The notes beneath the pieces were generated by a model. It worked only from the letters and a program-made list of their open reading frames with translations. It did not search any database and was not told the DNA's origin. This document shows, piece after piece, positions 48,143 to 60,700 of a stretch of 64,000 nucleotides of DNA; the first letter of the stretch is position 1; every line of letters starts with the position of its first letter. The DNA comes from Pohlia nutans. Taxonomy: Eukaryota > Streptophyta > Bryopsida > Bryales > Mniaceae. A program made the position numbers and the translations under genes. The stretch lies in the NCBI GenBank assembly GCA_022496805.1, contig CM040094.1, forward strand, positions 868,001-932,000, in the 5' to 3' direction.

Positions 48143-49845
48143 ACATCAAAATCTGACAACCAGGTAGTCGTTTATGTTTATTAATATTACATTTATTATT
48201 ACAAAAATTACTTGAGCATTGTCAAAAATAGGTATTGTGAAATACATAAACACTTCTTTCCTTCTTTTTTTTTCTTTTTTTCTTTTTTAACAAATGCCAC
48301 ACATTTCATTGCAAAGAAAAAAAATACACATCACCAGAACCAGATGGGATCACCACCAGCAAGAGAAAGAAACACGTTTTTTTGGACAGACCCAGAAGAA
48401 ATCCGTAACTTTATTATACCCTGTTGAACATACCAAAAGAGTACTCCATCAGGTAGAATGCTGAGTATTTTCAAGGACTTCAAAATGATGGATGGGTGGT
48501 TATAGTTACTTGTAAGATTGGACATTTTTGTTTTGTATCTGAAATTCAATATCAATATGACCTCAGTTTTCCATGATTCTCACTTGGACTACCTCAAGGG
48601 CACATCATATCAGTATATGATTGTAATTCATAATAATACTTTCATTTTCTGGAATTCAATCAAAGAAGTGGGGAGGCCATGATAAATAAATAAATAAATA
48701 GAAATAGTAAGAATAGAGAGCAATTTAAACTAGTAGAATGCCCTTAAATTGTCCATATAATCTGTTGTTTTTGGAAAATTTTGAAAATTGATTTGGGACT
48801 ATTTTTGGTTGCTATATTAACAAATTTTATGAATAAAAATTACAAAAATAAAATATTCAAATAAGTTTATTTTATATGAATCTCAAAAATAATAAAATAT
48901 GCATATCCCACTTGTGATATATAGATAGTGTTTTTTTCTAATACGAAAGTATTATGAATTACAATATTGCATCCTAGTAGCCCCAATTTTATCCACCTTA
49001 GAAGTTGTCAATTGAATCACCAGTGGTTGGTTTCGGTTCCTTAGGTGGCAATTGTTGAGGATATCTACTTGACCAAAACAAAGAGGTGAGCAATTATGGG
49101 AAATTCCACCTTACTAGAGACTTTCCTACTTAGCCTATTGACATCTCAAAGACGAAAAAATAGTTAAGTGGATGATTTTTATCCTTGGTACTAGACCACT
49201 TAATTTTAGCATCATGAATGGTCATAGATCTTATTAGTACTTGATAAACACGACAATAAGCCCATCCTATCAAATATTAACAAGGATTTATCAAATTGCC
49301 TTGTGAGCTACTTTTGGTTTCTTTGTGGTATGTTTGGGAACATTGATCCAAAAAATCTTTCACTAATCCATTGTAGCAAGCCAATCCACATCCTCATCAA
49401 TATTTCTTTTTTAGAACAATGAAAGTAGCTTAAAATTTCTTGCTGAATTTTGCCAAAATCATACAATGATCTAGGCAAATTTAACACTAGCAATTTTGAT
49501 AAATGAAATAGATGAAATCCCCAAAATCACTAGAGCCACCAAAAGTTGGATGAACTTTTCTATTTATAAACATTACAATGGTTGAATGTGAAAATGGTTA
49601 ATGAAAACACAATATTATCCATTTTCTTATGACTTGACTATCTTCTAGGATGCTACTCATTCAAACCAAAAAAAAAAAAAAAAAGTTGCATGGATAAAAA
49701 CATAAGGTTCTAGAGCACTTGCAAGGATTCACCCTTTTGCTCTCACTGCACGAAAGGTCCAATAATCTAGAACCCGCTGGAATGATTCTTATTCCTATGT
49801 ACACCTTATGAGGGCTAAAGAACCTTATGAAGTGCAATTGTCATC
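48143..49845. other. Intergenic, no gene recognised
   Basis: AT-rich with A/T runs (48264-48290, 49669-49684). Short frames only. Confidence 0.35.
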
Positions 49846-50115
49846 TACCGTAGTACCATAGTTAAATCACCACCCCACAAACAAATATTTAATAAAGAAA
49901 TTTAAAAATAAGGTTTGTTCTTCAAAAAATGAATTTCTTGATTTTCGTTTCTGAGCAAAAAAATGATTTAAAATGGCCCAAAATAGCTAAGAAATAGCAA
50001 AATATATCTACAAACAACTTAATCTATTTTCATTTCTTGCCCTCATAATTTCTGATTTTTTACGTTTCTCATTTTGTGAATTAATTTTTGGCGACCCAGC
50101 TATGGTACTACGGTA
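49846..50115. mobile_element. 270-bp MITE, ends TACCGTAGTACCATAG, copy 1
   Basis: Left TACCGTAGTACCATAGTTA and right TATGGTACTACGGTA are inverted. The interior AACAAATATTTAATA and GAGCAAAAAAATGATT match 54034-54267. Confidence 0.62.
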
Positions 50116-50443
50116 TTGAGTTGCCCATTTCTGGAGGGACTCTGCAACAGTGGCCAAAGCTGGCGATATATCGCCAGAAATAAAAACCCTGTCGAACTCC
50201 ACATCGGGTTGTTGAAGGGGTTGTTGAAGAGCCTGTCGTTCCTTTGGTCCATAAGCTGACTCTGGCCCTCGATGAGGAACCGCTCTTACTACTGACCTGG
50301 GTTGCCCTCGTAATCAGTACCTGCTCCTGCCCTAATATTCTCACAAATTCCATACTAGTAAGCATTAACCAGCTTGTATTTCGAAAAATCAATCCATGAC
50401 GGTAACCCACATCACTGTAAGATGGAAGTAAGTTGCCGTCAGT

Positions 50444-51044
50444 TTAACCCCTAACTGCCTGAGCGTCCATTTTTTGGGCGATGTACAAATTTCATCCATA
50501 TTTTTTCATCCATCATGCACTTTTCGTAGTGTGGAATTTTTACTGTAGATTCCATGGAAAGTTAGCTTCATGCATATGTGATCCGATTAAAAAGGGGATG
50601 ATTTGTGAAATTTTTATGCCTCATTTTATGTTGTACTGATTCACCCAAAATTTTGAAGATTTCAGTGTAAAAGCGTTCTAAAGAAAGTCAACTCATAAAC
50701 TTAAGCAACTAAAAAATCTCCAAAAATCACTACGCTTGGAGTATTACATTTCAACTAATCACAATGAATTTCATCTGTAGATTGTCAATATCTTATTCAT
50801 AATTGAATTACAAAATCATTTTGAATTTCACGTTTCAAATTTTATACAAAATATTGGTAATAGCTCTAACCGTATGGATAGAATCTAAAAATTCATAGGT
50901 TTAACTGTATGGGTAGAATCTAAAATTCATAATGTACAACTTTTATTCATATATCAAATTCAAAATATCCCTCTAGGTTGCATTTTATAATGCGTGTTTG
51001 CAAAACTGTTGAATTTGGAGAGAGCTCTAGGCATTTAGGTTTAA
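50444..51044 (+). mobile_element. piggyBac-type element, family F, copy 1
   Basis: 601 bp, TTAACCCCTAACTGCCTGAG to GGCATTTAGGTTTAA. Its first ~130 bp (TTTTTCATCCATCATGCACT, GAATTTTTACTGTAGATT) match the left end of the transposase-bearing element at 55668. Confidence 0.7.
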
Positions 51045-51054
51045 GCATTTCAAC

Positions 51055-51350
51055 CTACATAGAGCGCTCATTTTCAATGCTAAAAAATTGCAGCACATAA
51101 AACTTTGGGTTTAATAACCAAGCTCAATTTTTAATTAACTTTTTCGCAATGCGTGATTTTGTTATAAATTTTCAAACTCAATATGCATAGACCACTATTG
51201 ATGTTAGTAGGTGTATCAATGACTGTCTTTCATTTCTAGTCCAATGAGCTTGCTTACTTGGTATTCATAATTAATGCTTGTGATAACTATATTGGGAACT
51301 CTTGAAGTTAAAACATATGCTTTTATAGATGACCACAATTGGTACCTAAT
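51055..51350 (+). repeat. Dispersed repeat, matches 34290-34640
   Basis: Second copy; AAAAATTGCAGCACATAAAA is shared exactly. Confidence 0.55.
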
Positions 51351-52112
51351 AGTTTCTGGTGCTTCTACCTAATTTGCTACCAGAAAATCTGAACATCCTA
51401 TAGGGGTGTCACAAGCTTTTGAAGGAAAGATAAATCTTATTGGAGTTGAATACAAGCAAAATCATATTTTTCTGATAAAATTTGTAATTTTTATGAATTT
51501 TCAAAGTAGTCTACCCTAAAAATATAAACTCTTCGGTCCCTAGGTGGGGACTATGAGCATCCCAAAATACTCTACAGTACAATCATTCAAAATTAACTTA
51601 TGATTGATAGAGAAATTACCTTAAATTGTCCGCCATGTACACCTAAGGATTTGATTCCTTGCAAAATTGCTTGCTTCATTGTCCTCATTGCTTAAACATC
51701 ACTTTGTGATCTCATTGTCATTCATCAAAGTATGTGAATCCACCCAATTCCACCTACTACTTATTGCATTTAGTGTTCACTTGAAGTGAGTTGGAATAAG
51801 ATCAATCTCAATGTGAAATAGGGATCAATGATAGGGTGTGGAATTGGGTTTTAATTATGTCCACCTTCGAGAACGTCCACCTTTACTCCACCGAATTATC
51901 AATTTTCATTGAAAAGTGAATGAAATTCAACATGTATATCCAGAGAAGGTAAGAGCGAGAGTCACTAAATATGAGTATAATATATATAGACACCTCAATA
52001 CATCCCTTTATAACTAAGTTTAGAAAGGGCTCGGTATCCTAAATTGATGAACAATTATAATGATTACCCATGTATAGTGATTGTGATTGGTTAAAAAAAC
52101 ACATAGTGATTC
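51351..52112. other. Intergenic, no gene recognised
   Basis: ~51430-51620 weakly resembles 4390-4510 in an amine oxidase intron (AAAATTTGTAATTTTTATGA and following). Nothing coding. Confidence 0.35.
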
Positions 52113-52368
52113 CCCAACTCTAAATCCCCCCTCGACGTCAATGCAAGAGGACAAAACCGCCCCCTATTTTGTGCATGTAGGGGCCCCAAACCTCTTCCAA
52201 GGGTTTAAAATTCCCAAGGGGTTTCTCCTAAACTAAATTGAAGCTGTAGGCCCCAAATTTGCAAAAATAAATAAATTCAAAAAAACCCTAGGGTGCCCAA
52301 AATGAAAATTTCAAAAAATGAGTGAATAGTGCTTGTATTAACGTCGAGGGGGGGAATTTAGAGTCGGA
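52113..52368. mobile_element. 256-bp inverted-repeat element
   Basis: ACTCTAAAT, a C-run and CTCGACGTCAAT at the left are inverted at the right (ATTAACGTCGAGGGGG, then AATTTAGAGT). No duplication resolved. Confidence 0.55.
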
Positions 52369-52816
52369 GCATAACGGTTCAAGGGTGTGGAGACGATAGC
52401 TTGAGACGCCAAATTTTGAATGTCATGATAGTGGTCAAGGGATGACAAGGGGTCAAGGGGTGACTCTTGAGTTTTGTGACAAGCAAATAACACCAAAATG
52501 GGCGAGAGTACCAAACACGCCCACACGCCCAAATAAACTTACCATCGGATTCTCTGGAGTAACTCATGTGGGTTCTCTTGAATTTGTCTCACTTGTTTGT
52601 GCCCCATTCAGTCGTGAGATCTCCTGCCCGGTAAGTACTGTAAGAAACTTCAATTAATTTCAAGTGCTTTGCAACTGAATTTTGCTAAGTTTCTGCAGTT
52701 GCAGCACTGGGCTCGCATGTATCCTCAAGCTCTTTTTTCATCATCATCGTCATGTGAAAAAACATTCATCCAATACTCAATTTTCCGTACACATTTTTAT
52801 AATCACTAGAGTTATT

Positions 52817-53044
52817 CCTATCCCCTAAAGCACTAAGGAATCACGGTTTTTAAATTGATCATATTGTGAAAAATATAATTCATGTGGAACGGAATTTTAT
52901 ATCGCTAAAATAAGTGAAGAACAATGCATTTGTTGGTGAAATAACAAATAGATTTGAGCGAAAGGAAGTACACATATGACCTACTCAAAACCATTAAGAG
53001 AAACGTGAGACCCAATTCAGACTTCTTGGTCCTTTAGGGGCTAA
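52817..53044 (+). mobile_element. piggyBac-type MITE, family A, copy 7
   Basis: CCCCTAAAGCACTAAGGAATC to CTTGGTCCTTTAGGGG; both TTAA flanks have mutated (TATC, CTAA). Interior matches family A. Confidence 0.6.
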
Positions 53045-54033
53045 ATCTATGCAAAGGGGGATTGTTGAATCTTTCTCATGCAAAAGGACAAGGTGAGTTG
53101 ATCATGTTTACTACTTTTGATGAAAGGTGGGTGCATAGTTTTCTTTGCCAAATAGTATCTTTTTTCAAAATAAAAAGGTTTTGAAAAGAGAATATTCTTA
53201 AATATTCTCTTTTGCACCTTACAAAAAAATTGCAAAAAGATTTTTCTTAAATTTTTGGCATTTATTTCAATAAATATGTCTTTTGTGGACTATGGCTTCC
53301 ACCTATGGTATATCCCATGATGCAATACACACCCCTAAAATAATTCTATTTTTAAAAAAAATCTATTTTGTAGATGCCGTATTTTATAAATATTCTTCAA
53401 GATGATTTTTCATTGTACAAAAACTTTCTTGTAAGTTTTTTAAAGATTTTATTTTTTATTTTTTATTTTCTTTGGAGAAACGGTAGTACAAAAAATGGGG
53501 GCGAGTCATATGACTTTGGATTTTAAGGATAATGGTTTTCTTAGACTACAGACCAAGAAGTCGTTCCTTGGTCCTTTAAAATTTGTGATTGGCCTATGAA
53601 TTTTTCCCGCAATGACTTGAGTTTTCACTACCATAAGAAAAGGAGAATGACCATGAGCGTCAAGGTTCCAAAAGGCCTCTAAAGTGGCCTAATGAATAAT
53701 GTTTCATAGTTCAAGTTGTTTTGCAGCTGGTTGAGCAAAAATGGCTCTATCTTCATGAGACTATGGCTAGAAAATGTTTTTTTTTATCTTCTTCTATTTT
53801 TAATTTTAATTTTAATTTATTTATTTTGGTTTGTTTAGCCAACGTTAATGTAGCTACTATATTTAGGCATACACTAAAAAAATCACCTCACACTCTTTTT
53901 GATGCATTGTCATTCTTCTTGGTCCAAATTCAATTTCCACCTAGTGAGAGGCCTTAGTGGGATTTATGAAGTGTGACTATGGAATTGTAATCATAAGAAT
54001 AATCCGTTTTTTTTTGTCACGGCTCTTGATCCA
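53045..54033. other. Intergenic, no gene recognised
   Basis: AT-rich; contains a short inverted repeat AGAATATTC near 53190-53210. The 78-codon frame at 53721 is T-rich and without known motifs. Confidence 0.35.
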
Positions 54034-54267
54034 TAATGTAGTATCATAGCTAGGTTGCCACCCCACAAACAAATATTTAATATTTCTTCAAAAATGAGGT
54101 TCGTTCTTCAAAAAAATGAATTTTTTGGTCTTTGGTTTTGAGCAAAAGATGATTAAAATGGCCCAAAATAGCTTAGAAATAGCTAAGTATAGCTAAAAAT
54201 AATAATCTATTTTTGCTTTTTATTTTTTTGAATTATTTTTTGGCGACCTAGCTATGGTATTACGGTA
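54034..54267. mobile_element. MITE, ends like TACCGTAGTACCATAG, copy 2
   Basis: ATGTAGTATCATAGCTAGG at the left, CTAGCTATGGTATTACGGTA at the right; interior matches 49846-50115. It ends 13 bp before a train of piggyBac-type elements. Confidence 0.6.
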
Positions 54268-54280
54268 GTCTAAACTAACC

Positions 54281-54506
54281 TTAACCCTTAAAGGGCTGAT
54301 GGAGATGGTATATACGTTGGCATATATTTGACATTTGTTGTAAGTAGAAAATTCCAAATTAAGACCCCAATAGGTCATTAGAATCATGTTGATATGAATT
54401 TTAACTTCACTTTGATCTTAAATTCATAGGAGGTGTGGAACTATGCCAAATACAATGGAGTATTGGTTTATCACACTCGTCGGAAAGGGCTCTTTGGACC
54501 TTTTAA
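54281..54506 (-). mobile_element. piggyBac-type MITE, family B, copy 3
   Basis: TTAACCCTTAAAGGGCTGATG to GGACCTTTTAA; interior is the reverse complement of 36779-37012. Right TTAA shared with the next element. Confidence 0.68.
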
Positions 54507-55098
54507 CCCTTTAAGGTCCCAATTCAACACTGTTTTCAAAGAAACGTTATAAGTTGTTAGATGAATACCAAAAATGGAGTTGATGCACAAAGAAAAGTTG
54601 TAAATGTCAAGGTGAAGATCACATCTGTATGGTTGGATTTTTAATTAAGTTTTCATGTTTCATGGATTTTCATGGATTTTTCATGTTTTTTATTAAGTAT
54701 TTTTAATTATCTTTGCAAGGTTTTCTCTTGAAATTTGATTAAATATCCCAGATTAACACCAATTTTTTTTTTAAATATTGTAATGAAATTGGAATAACAT
54801 GCTGTATGAGATGGTATGGTTTCCATTATTTGATTCTACTTATTTTGGAAAATCATGTTTTAGGTCTCACTTTTTGAATTAAGAATGAAACTTGACATAA
54901 ACCAATTGTGTGATTTTTCCAAAAATCATAATAACCCATTTTTAAAACCCAAACCGTACAATAGATAGTAAATTTGCACAAGAACCAAGAGAAATTTCTT
55001 TGAATGAAAACTGTCCAATTTGAATGAGAATCGACTAACTTGAATCTGTTCGTCGTCCAGATATTGGACGCAGGAGCGTCAAAGACTCAAAGGGTTAA
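54503..55098 (-). mobile_element. piggyBac-type element, family C, copy 2
   Basis: TTAACCCTTTAAGGTCCCAA to GACTCAAAGGGTTAA, 596 bp, inverted relative to 43265-43807. Right TTAA shared with family F. Confidence 0.68.
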
Positions 55099-55671
55099 CC
55101 TCTAACTGCCCAACCATGCATATTTTGCATGATGTACAAATTTCATCCGTAGTTTCTCATCCATCATGCACTTTTTGTGGTGTGATTTTTTTACTGAATT
55201 TTTTATGGGAAGTTAGCTTCAAATATGTGTGATCCGATCGAAAAGGAAACAATTTCTGAAAAATTTATGCCTCATTTCGTGTTGCACTGTTTCACCCAAA
55301 ATTTTGAAGATTTTAGTCTAAAAGTGTTCATGAAAAAGTAAACTCATAAAATCAAGCATCCAAAAAATCTCCAAAAATCACTACACCTAGAGTACTACGT
55401 TATAAGACATCACAACAAATTTCATCCCCAAACTGTCAATATCTTATTCGTAATCAAATTACAAAATAATTTTTTATTTTATGTTTCAAAATTTATAGAA
55501 AAATATTAGTCATAGCAATCAGAGATCTAACCGTATAGATTGAATCTAAATTTCAAAATGTATAACTTTTATTCATACATCGAGTTTCAAATATTCATGT
55601 TAGTTGCATTTTATAATGCATCATTGCAAAACTGCCCAAATTGGACATAGGTAAGGACATTTAGGGATTAA
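55095..55671 (+). mobile_element. piggyBac-type element, family F, copy 2
   Basis: TTAACCTCTAACTGCCCAACC to GGACATTTAGGGATTAA, 577 bp. Closely parallels 50444-51044. Its right TTAA is the left TTAA of the large element. Confidence 0.72.
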
Positions 55672-56418
55672 CCCCCAACTGCCCAAGCACCCGTTTTTTG
55701 CTTGATGGACAGAATGATGTTTGATTTTCTCATCCATCATTTACTTTTTGCAATGTGAAATTTTTACTGTAGATTTTTACGGTTGTTACCTTTCCAAGCA
55801 CCTTCATTTCACTTCAAAATGTTAGAAATTGGATTTTTGGCATTAGATTTAGCTTGGTTCGTTTCATTTTTTCAACAAAAAAGAAGCTGCGTGGGGCTGC
55901 CAATGCAGAACGTGGAGAATGAGAATGGTTAGGTGATGGCGATGAGATTAGTGTGATGAAGTCACTAATTCGTTCATGGGCTGATGTTTTGATCCCTGCC
56001 CTCAGCTCAGCTAGAGAATGACCGAAGTCCAATTACCATCTGACCTGACAACCTCTGTCATAGAGAGGCTTCTACAAACTGCCCCGTGTCACCTGACATG
56101 GCTAGCAGACAGATCTCCAAATCTCAAACGGTCTCAACGCATTTACAAAAAAGGCATCTTCGAACTTCGACTAGGGAACATTCCATCACTTTGAACGCAT
56201 TTGCAAAAAGGAATTCAGGCAAACCTCGGCGAGGGAACAAATCCTTTATTGCGACCGCCTTTACCAAACATGACTTTGAGTTTTCACCTCGACCACAGTA
56301 TAATCCATTACTGCAACACATTTACTAAATGAAATTGCCCACACCTTCAAGCTTCAGAAGCCAGTAGAGAGAGTTCCAATTCGTTGGACTTTGCAAGAAT
56401 GTGTGGATTGTGAAAGTG

Positions 56419-56880
56419 ATGGCACTATCTGAAACAAACAGATTGTTGGTTGAGGGCGAGGTTATCATCAAGAACTGGACTGCAAGGGAGGGCTACTCGG
56501 CGACTCAAGCTAGCACACTGATCAAGTTGCTGAATCGAGACTACCTCTTTGGCCAGCCGCTGCGACCCGGACTCTTCAAGCATTCGCATCCTGCAGGGCT
56601 GAGATTTTTGTGGCATCACCATGCCGCGCTCGTCCTTGGCTTGAAGACTAGGAGGGCGGAGGGTAACGCTCGTAGATTCCCCAATGAGATCAACACCTTC
56701 CTTCGTCATGCGTGGTTCCCCGACATCGAGACGGCTGCTGCCAAGGGCACTTCAGATGACGCCATCGGCGGCCACAGAGATTGCGAAGCAGGAAGCACGT
56801 CGAAGCGGACAAGATCAGCAGAGGCCGAAGACACCACTGTTGCCGTCTGCAAGTCTAGTACCAAGCAAGCAAGGCAGTGA
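56419..56880 (+). CDS. Unrecognised 153-aa frame in the piggyBac element
   Basis: Starts MALSETNRLLVEGEVI and ends STKQARQ. The middle (NWTAREGYSATQ, FRLWHH-like aromatic and His cluster, FLRHAWFPDIE) looks like real protein sequence, and GC content is well above the surroundings. I do not recognise a domain. It may be the original N-terminal part of the transposase, with a frameshift near 56870 into the acidic frame that follows, or a separate gene carried by the element. Confidence 0.4.
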   Translation: MALSETNRLLVEGEVIIKNWTAREGYSATQASTLIKLLNRDYLFGQPLRPGLFKHSHPAGLRFLWHHHAALVLGLKTRRAEGNARRFPNEINTFLRHAWFPDIETAAAKGTSDDAIGGHRDCEAGSTSKRTRSAEAEDTTVAVCKSSTKQARQ

Positions 56881-56902
56881 GGAGGCCGGCGGAGTCGTCA
56901 AC

Positions 56903-57319
56903 ATGTTGGGCACTCTGTCTTCGGAAGAGATGGAATGTTCAAACGACGACGAGCACGGATTGCTGGATGACGGCCAATCTGACTCGTTAGCAGGTCCCTC
57001 AGAAAATGAAGATGGTGACGATCTGGACAAGCTGCTACAAGCGGAGGGAGGTCGAAGTGATACAGACGAAGGTGACGACACGCTACCGGAGCTAAATGGA
57101 GTCGCAGCGGCCGGCCAAGGAGAATCGTCGAAAGCTGGGAGGGTCCGCATAAAAATGCTTGTGAGGAGCAAAGCTACGGCTCCTGTGAGCGAGGCGGCGT
57201 GGACAAACGTGGTCGACGGGCTACCAGGCGAAGCGGATTCCTTCGTCAGTGTCCGTGGATCAAGGTGCCGTGGACGCCGACCGGGGCGACGTGGACGCGG
57301 TCTAATGCGGAGCCATTGA
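56903..57319 (+). pseudogene. Acidic frame, probable transposase N-terminal region
   Basis: 138 codons beginning MLGTLSSEEMECSNDDE, very rich in Asp/Glu/Ser up to ~57100, then basic (RGSRCRGRRPGRRGRG). An acidic N-terminal stretch is typical of piggyBac transposases. It is in a different frame from both the preceding frame and the catalytic domain. The following 57327-57686 is Arg/Gly-rich and in the same frame as the block at 57.8 kb. An intron or frameshifts could connect them. Confidence 0.45.
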
Positions 57320-57744
57320 TTCCGCGATGGCTACTGGCAGTCCGGATCTGCGTGGGGGAGCCAGCGTTGCTGCGCTGGAGACTGCCAATCCGGAGCTCGG
57401 CAGATCCAGTCCGCTACGGCGTGATCGAGGTCCGAGCCAGGCGGATGCGAGAACGACACGTGGGGCTCATGACTCCGGAGCCAGGCTGGCCAGTGCGAAT
57501 GGGGATGCGGGTCAGGCGGATGCGGGCCAGGCAGATGGCTGCCGGTTGCGAGGACGTGGCAAAGGAAGAAGGGGCGGGCGGGTCGGTGGTAGACAGGGAT
57601 CTGCAAGCAGCAGAGGAGTCGGCCAAGGAGGTAGAAGGCCAGGAAGGCGAGGCAAACCACCATCGCCATATGCAGAGGAGTCATAGACACAACTACATCA
57701 AACCTACAGTTATGATAATGTCCATTTCTCATGTTCGCAGCCAG

Positions 57745-60700
57745 ACTATACTCACCAATTCCGGGTGTTTCCTACTTGTCTAGCTATATTTGCAACATTT
57801 TTCACTCAGAGAATCCTCTTGAAAATTTGTAAGGAGACAAATCGATACGCATTGACTTTGGATGAGAAGGGTAATATCAGAGGGGGTTCCAAATGGTGGA
57901 ATGTTACAATTGATGAATTGCAAGCATGTTGGGGATTTCAATGTTGATGGGCGTGAAGATATATATACTCCCCAACCATAGGGCAAATTGGAAACGATTG
58001 GTCCCATTCTTACATTGTTCGGTAATTTCAGAGTATATGTAACGATCGAGGTTTGAGAGGATCACGGCATGCCTTCATATCGTGGATGATAGAGCATGTC
58101 CAAATGATCCTCGAGACCTCAATCGTGACAAACTAGTGAAGGTGAGATGATTATTGAATGAAGTGCGGAAGAGATGTCAGGAAAACTGGGCACTGGGGCA
58201 AATGGTGGCGATCGACGAAATGATGATCCGGTATAAGGGCAAGTATTGCCCAATTCGGCAATACTTGCCTAGTAAGCCATGCAAATGGGGAGTGAAAATA
58301 TGGTGACTTTGAAGTCTATACCATGGCCTCAATAAGGAGTACGGTATTTTCCGCGGCTCTGAACCGTCGAAATGGTCCACGGCCGCGGTACACTCTTACC
58401 GCGGCATTTTTTCGTGAAATCTTGATCGTATTTTCTTAATTGCAGCGGTTTAGCTGCGTATTTAATTTGGTAGGATTATTAGTGTATGTGATTGGAGTCT
58501 TTATGTGCCGCTTGAATTGTCCTAGTTTTTGGGTATTTTTGCCGTATTTTGTGTTCTAACCGACTAATCGTGGATTTTTGTGTATTTCACGGTATTTTGC
58601 GGTTAATGTAGGAAATAGAAGTTGGGCTATTCTTGGGAAGTAAACGTGGGACTATTGATAAAAGACCTAGTCCTATTTTTAACACCTAAAAAAGACCCGG
58701 TAACTAATAGTTTAGGGTGTGTTTACTAGAGTAGGGTTTTTGGATGAGTTCTAGTTGGATGAAGTGCAACGGATGGAGGGGGGGCAAAACCTTTGGGTTG
58801 AAGCCCAAGGGGATCATTCTCTTCTCTCTCCCTCGAATCACATAGGATAGGTTGATTTTCTTTGGTAGATAGATACTAGAGCAAAGGTAGTTAGGTCTTG
58901 AAAATTGGAGGGGTTGTAGATGATCAAGTCGGCTTTCCAAAAAGTTTAAGCTCAAGGCGTTTGGAGCAAGGACGAGGGAGCAACGGGCGCGGAAGTGAAA
59001 GGAGGTACTACTGCCATCACAGAGTACGAGCCCAAGACTTGGAGGGCGATATCTCGGAGGTGGAGGCGAATCAAGATCTGGTTTTTGAGGACAAGCAAGA
59101 TGATTAAGTTGGCTTTCCAAAAAGTCTAAGTTCAAGGCGTTTGGAGCAAGGACGAGGGAACAACGGCCGCGGAAGTGAAAGGAGGTTTTCGGAGGCGCGC
59201 ACAAACTGCGGCAGTGCAAAACGGTGACAATACGGAAAATTGACAGCATGATATTATGGAGGGAGCCCTCCGTGCTTGTTCTTTTTTGTTCTTTTTTTGC
59301 GTTTCAAGTTCCATTGCATGATCAGTAGACCATTAGTGAGTTAAAAGGCAACATGGATGTGGAAATGGTGAGCTAATCACCTAACATTTCTTGTGTGTGT
59401 AAAAATTCAAGATTGTGTTGTGAAAGTGAGCTATTTATGATTGTTGATGTTTGGATGGTTTTATGCTGATTGTATGATCTTGTGGTGAATTTTGGGACGG
59501 TGAAAGGAGAGACGCGGAAGCGCTGCCCGAGTTCCTTCGTCCAATTTGATTGTGTTTTAAGTTTAGGGTTAAATTTCTGAGTTTTTGGCATGACGCGGAA
59601 GTGCTGCCCAAAATTCTCCAGAAAACCCTAATTTATGTTTAAATTGAGTCTATGCATTGCTAAGGTGGTTGGTAGTATGTGTGGTGGTTTAGGTTGCATT
59701 AGGAAGGGATATGGGAAGCTCTAAGTTGACTTATTCACTTTTGCAAGTCTAGAAGGTGTGCTGGAATTGTTAGATATAAGCCCAAAAAACCTAATTAAGA
59801 GCCTTCATTCACAAAACTAAGCCCAGTTTTGCATGTTGAGTGCCTAGGATACATAGAGTTCACTTAATCGCACAAGAAACAAGGAGGTCTATTGCTTGGA
59901 AGGCATACATTTGCACCCACTACCGGCCCATTTGTGATCATAAATCGGGCGACCGGTTTTTTGACTCACAGCGGCTACTGGGGAAGCCAAGACCGGTTAT
60001 TCAGTAGTCATGAACTTGATGGAGCCACTCCACGGCCGAGGACATATGGTCTTCATAGATAATTTTTTCACCTCGGTGAAATTATTGGTTGATATGGTAG
60101 AGCGGGGCACGTATGCAACTGGGACAATGCGGTCATCTCGAATTGGACTGCCACAAGCTCTAGCAGATAAGAAGGCTTGGGTAAAAAAACCACAAGGTTC
60201 TTTGGGATGGTTGATGTATAGTAGCCGCAAAATTTCTTGTGTCACATAGGTGGACAAGAAGCCCGTGCTTCTCTTGTCCACCCATGCAAATCCCTTGTCA
60301 ATTGATCCTAGTAATCCCGATACGGTGCCGCGGCATGATCGAGGTCAAAAGAGGGAGATTCCAACGTCCCCGGTTCACAAAGCATATACTCAATGGATGC
60401 GGGGAGTTGACGTGAGTGACCAATTGCGGGGCGAGTACTCATGTCAAGTACGGAGTCACAAGTGGTGGCACTGTGTCTTCTTTTTTTTCCTTGACACGGC
60501 ACGGGTGAATTTGTGGCTTATCCACAAATACATCTGTAAGCAGTTAGGGAAACGGCCAATGGAACATGTTGATTTCACTATGTTATTGGCTAATTTTCTC
60601 ATGGCTAATTGGAGAAAAAATAGAGGAGTAACATCCGTGTTCAACCGGCGACCTTGTGTCCATTCTCCTGTCAAAATCAAGTATAGAAGAGTATGCAAGT

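Noticed and set aside
58320..59886. Solo LTR
   Set aside because: No TG..CA ends, no 5-bp duplication that holds up, no primer-binding or polypurine sites.
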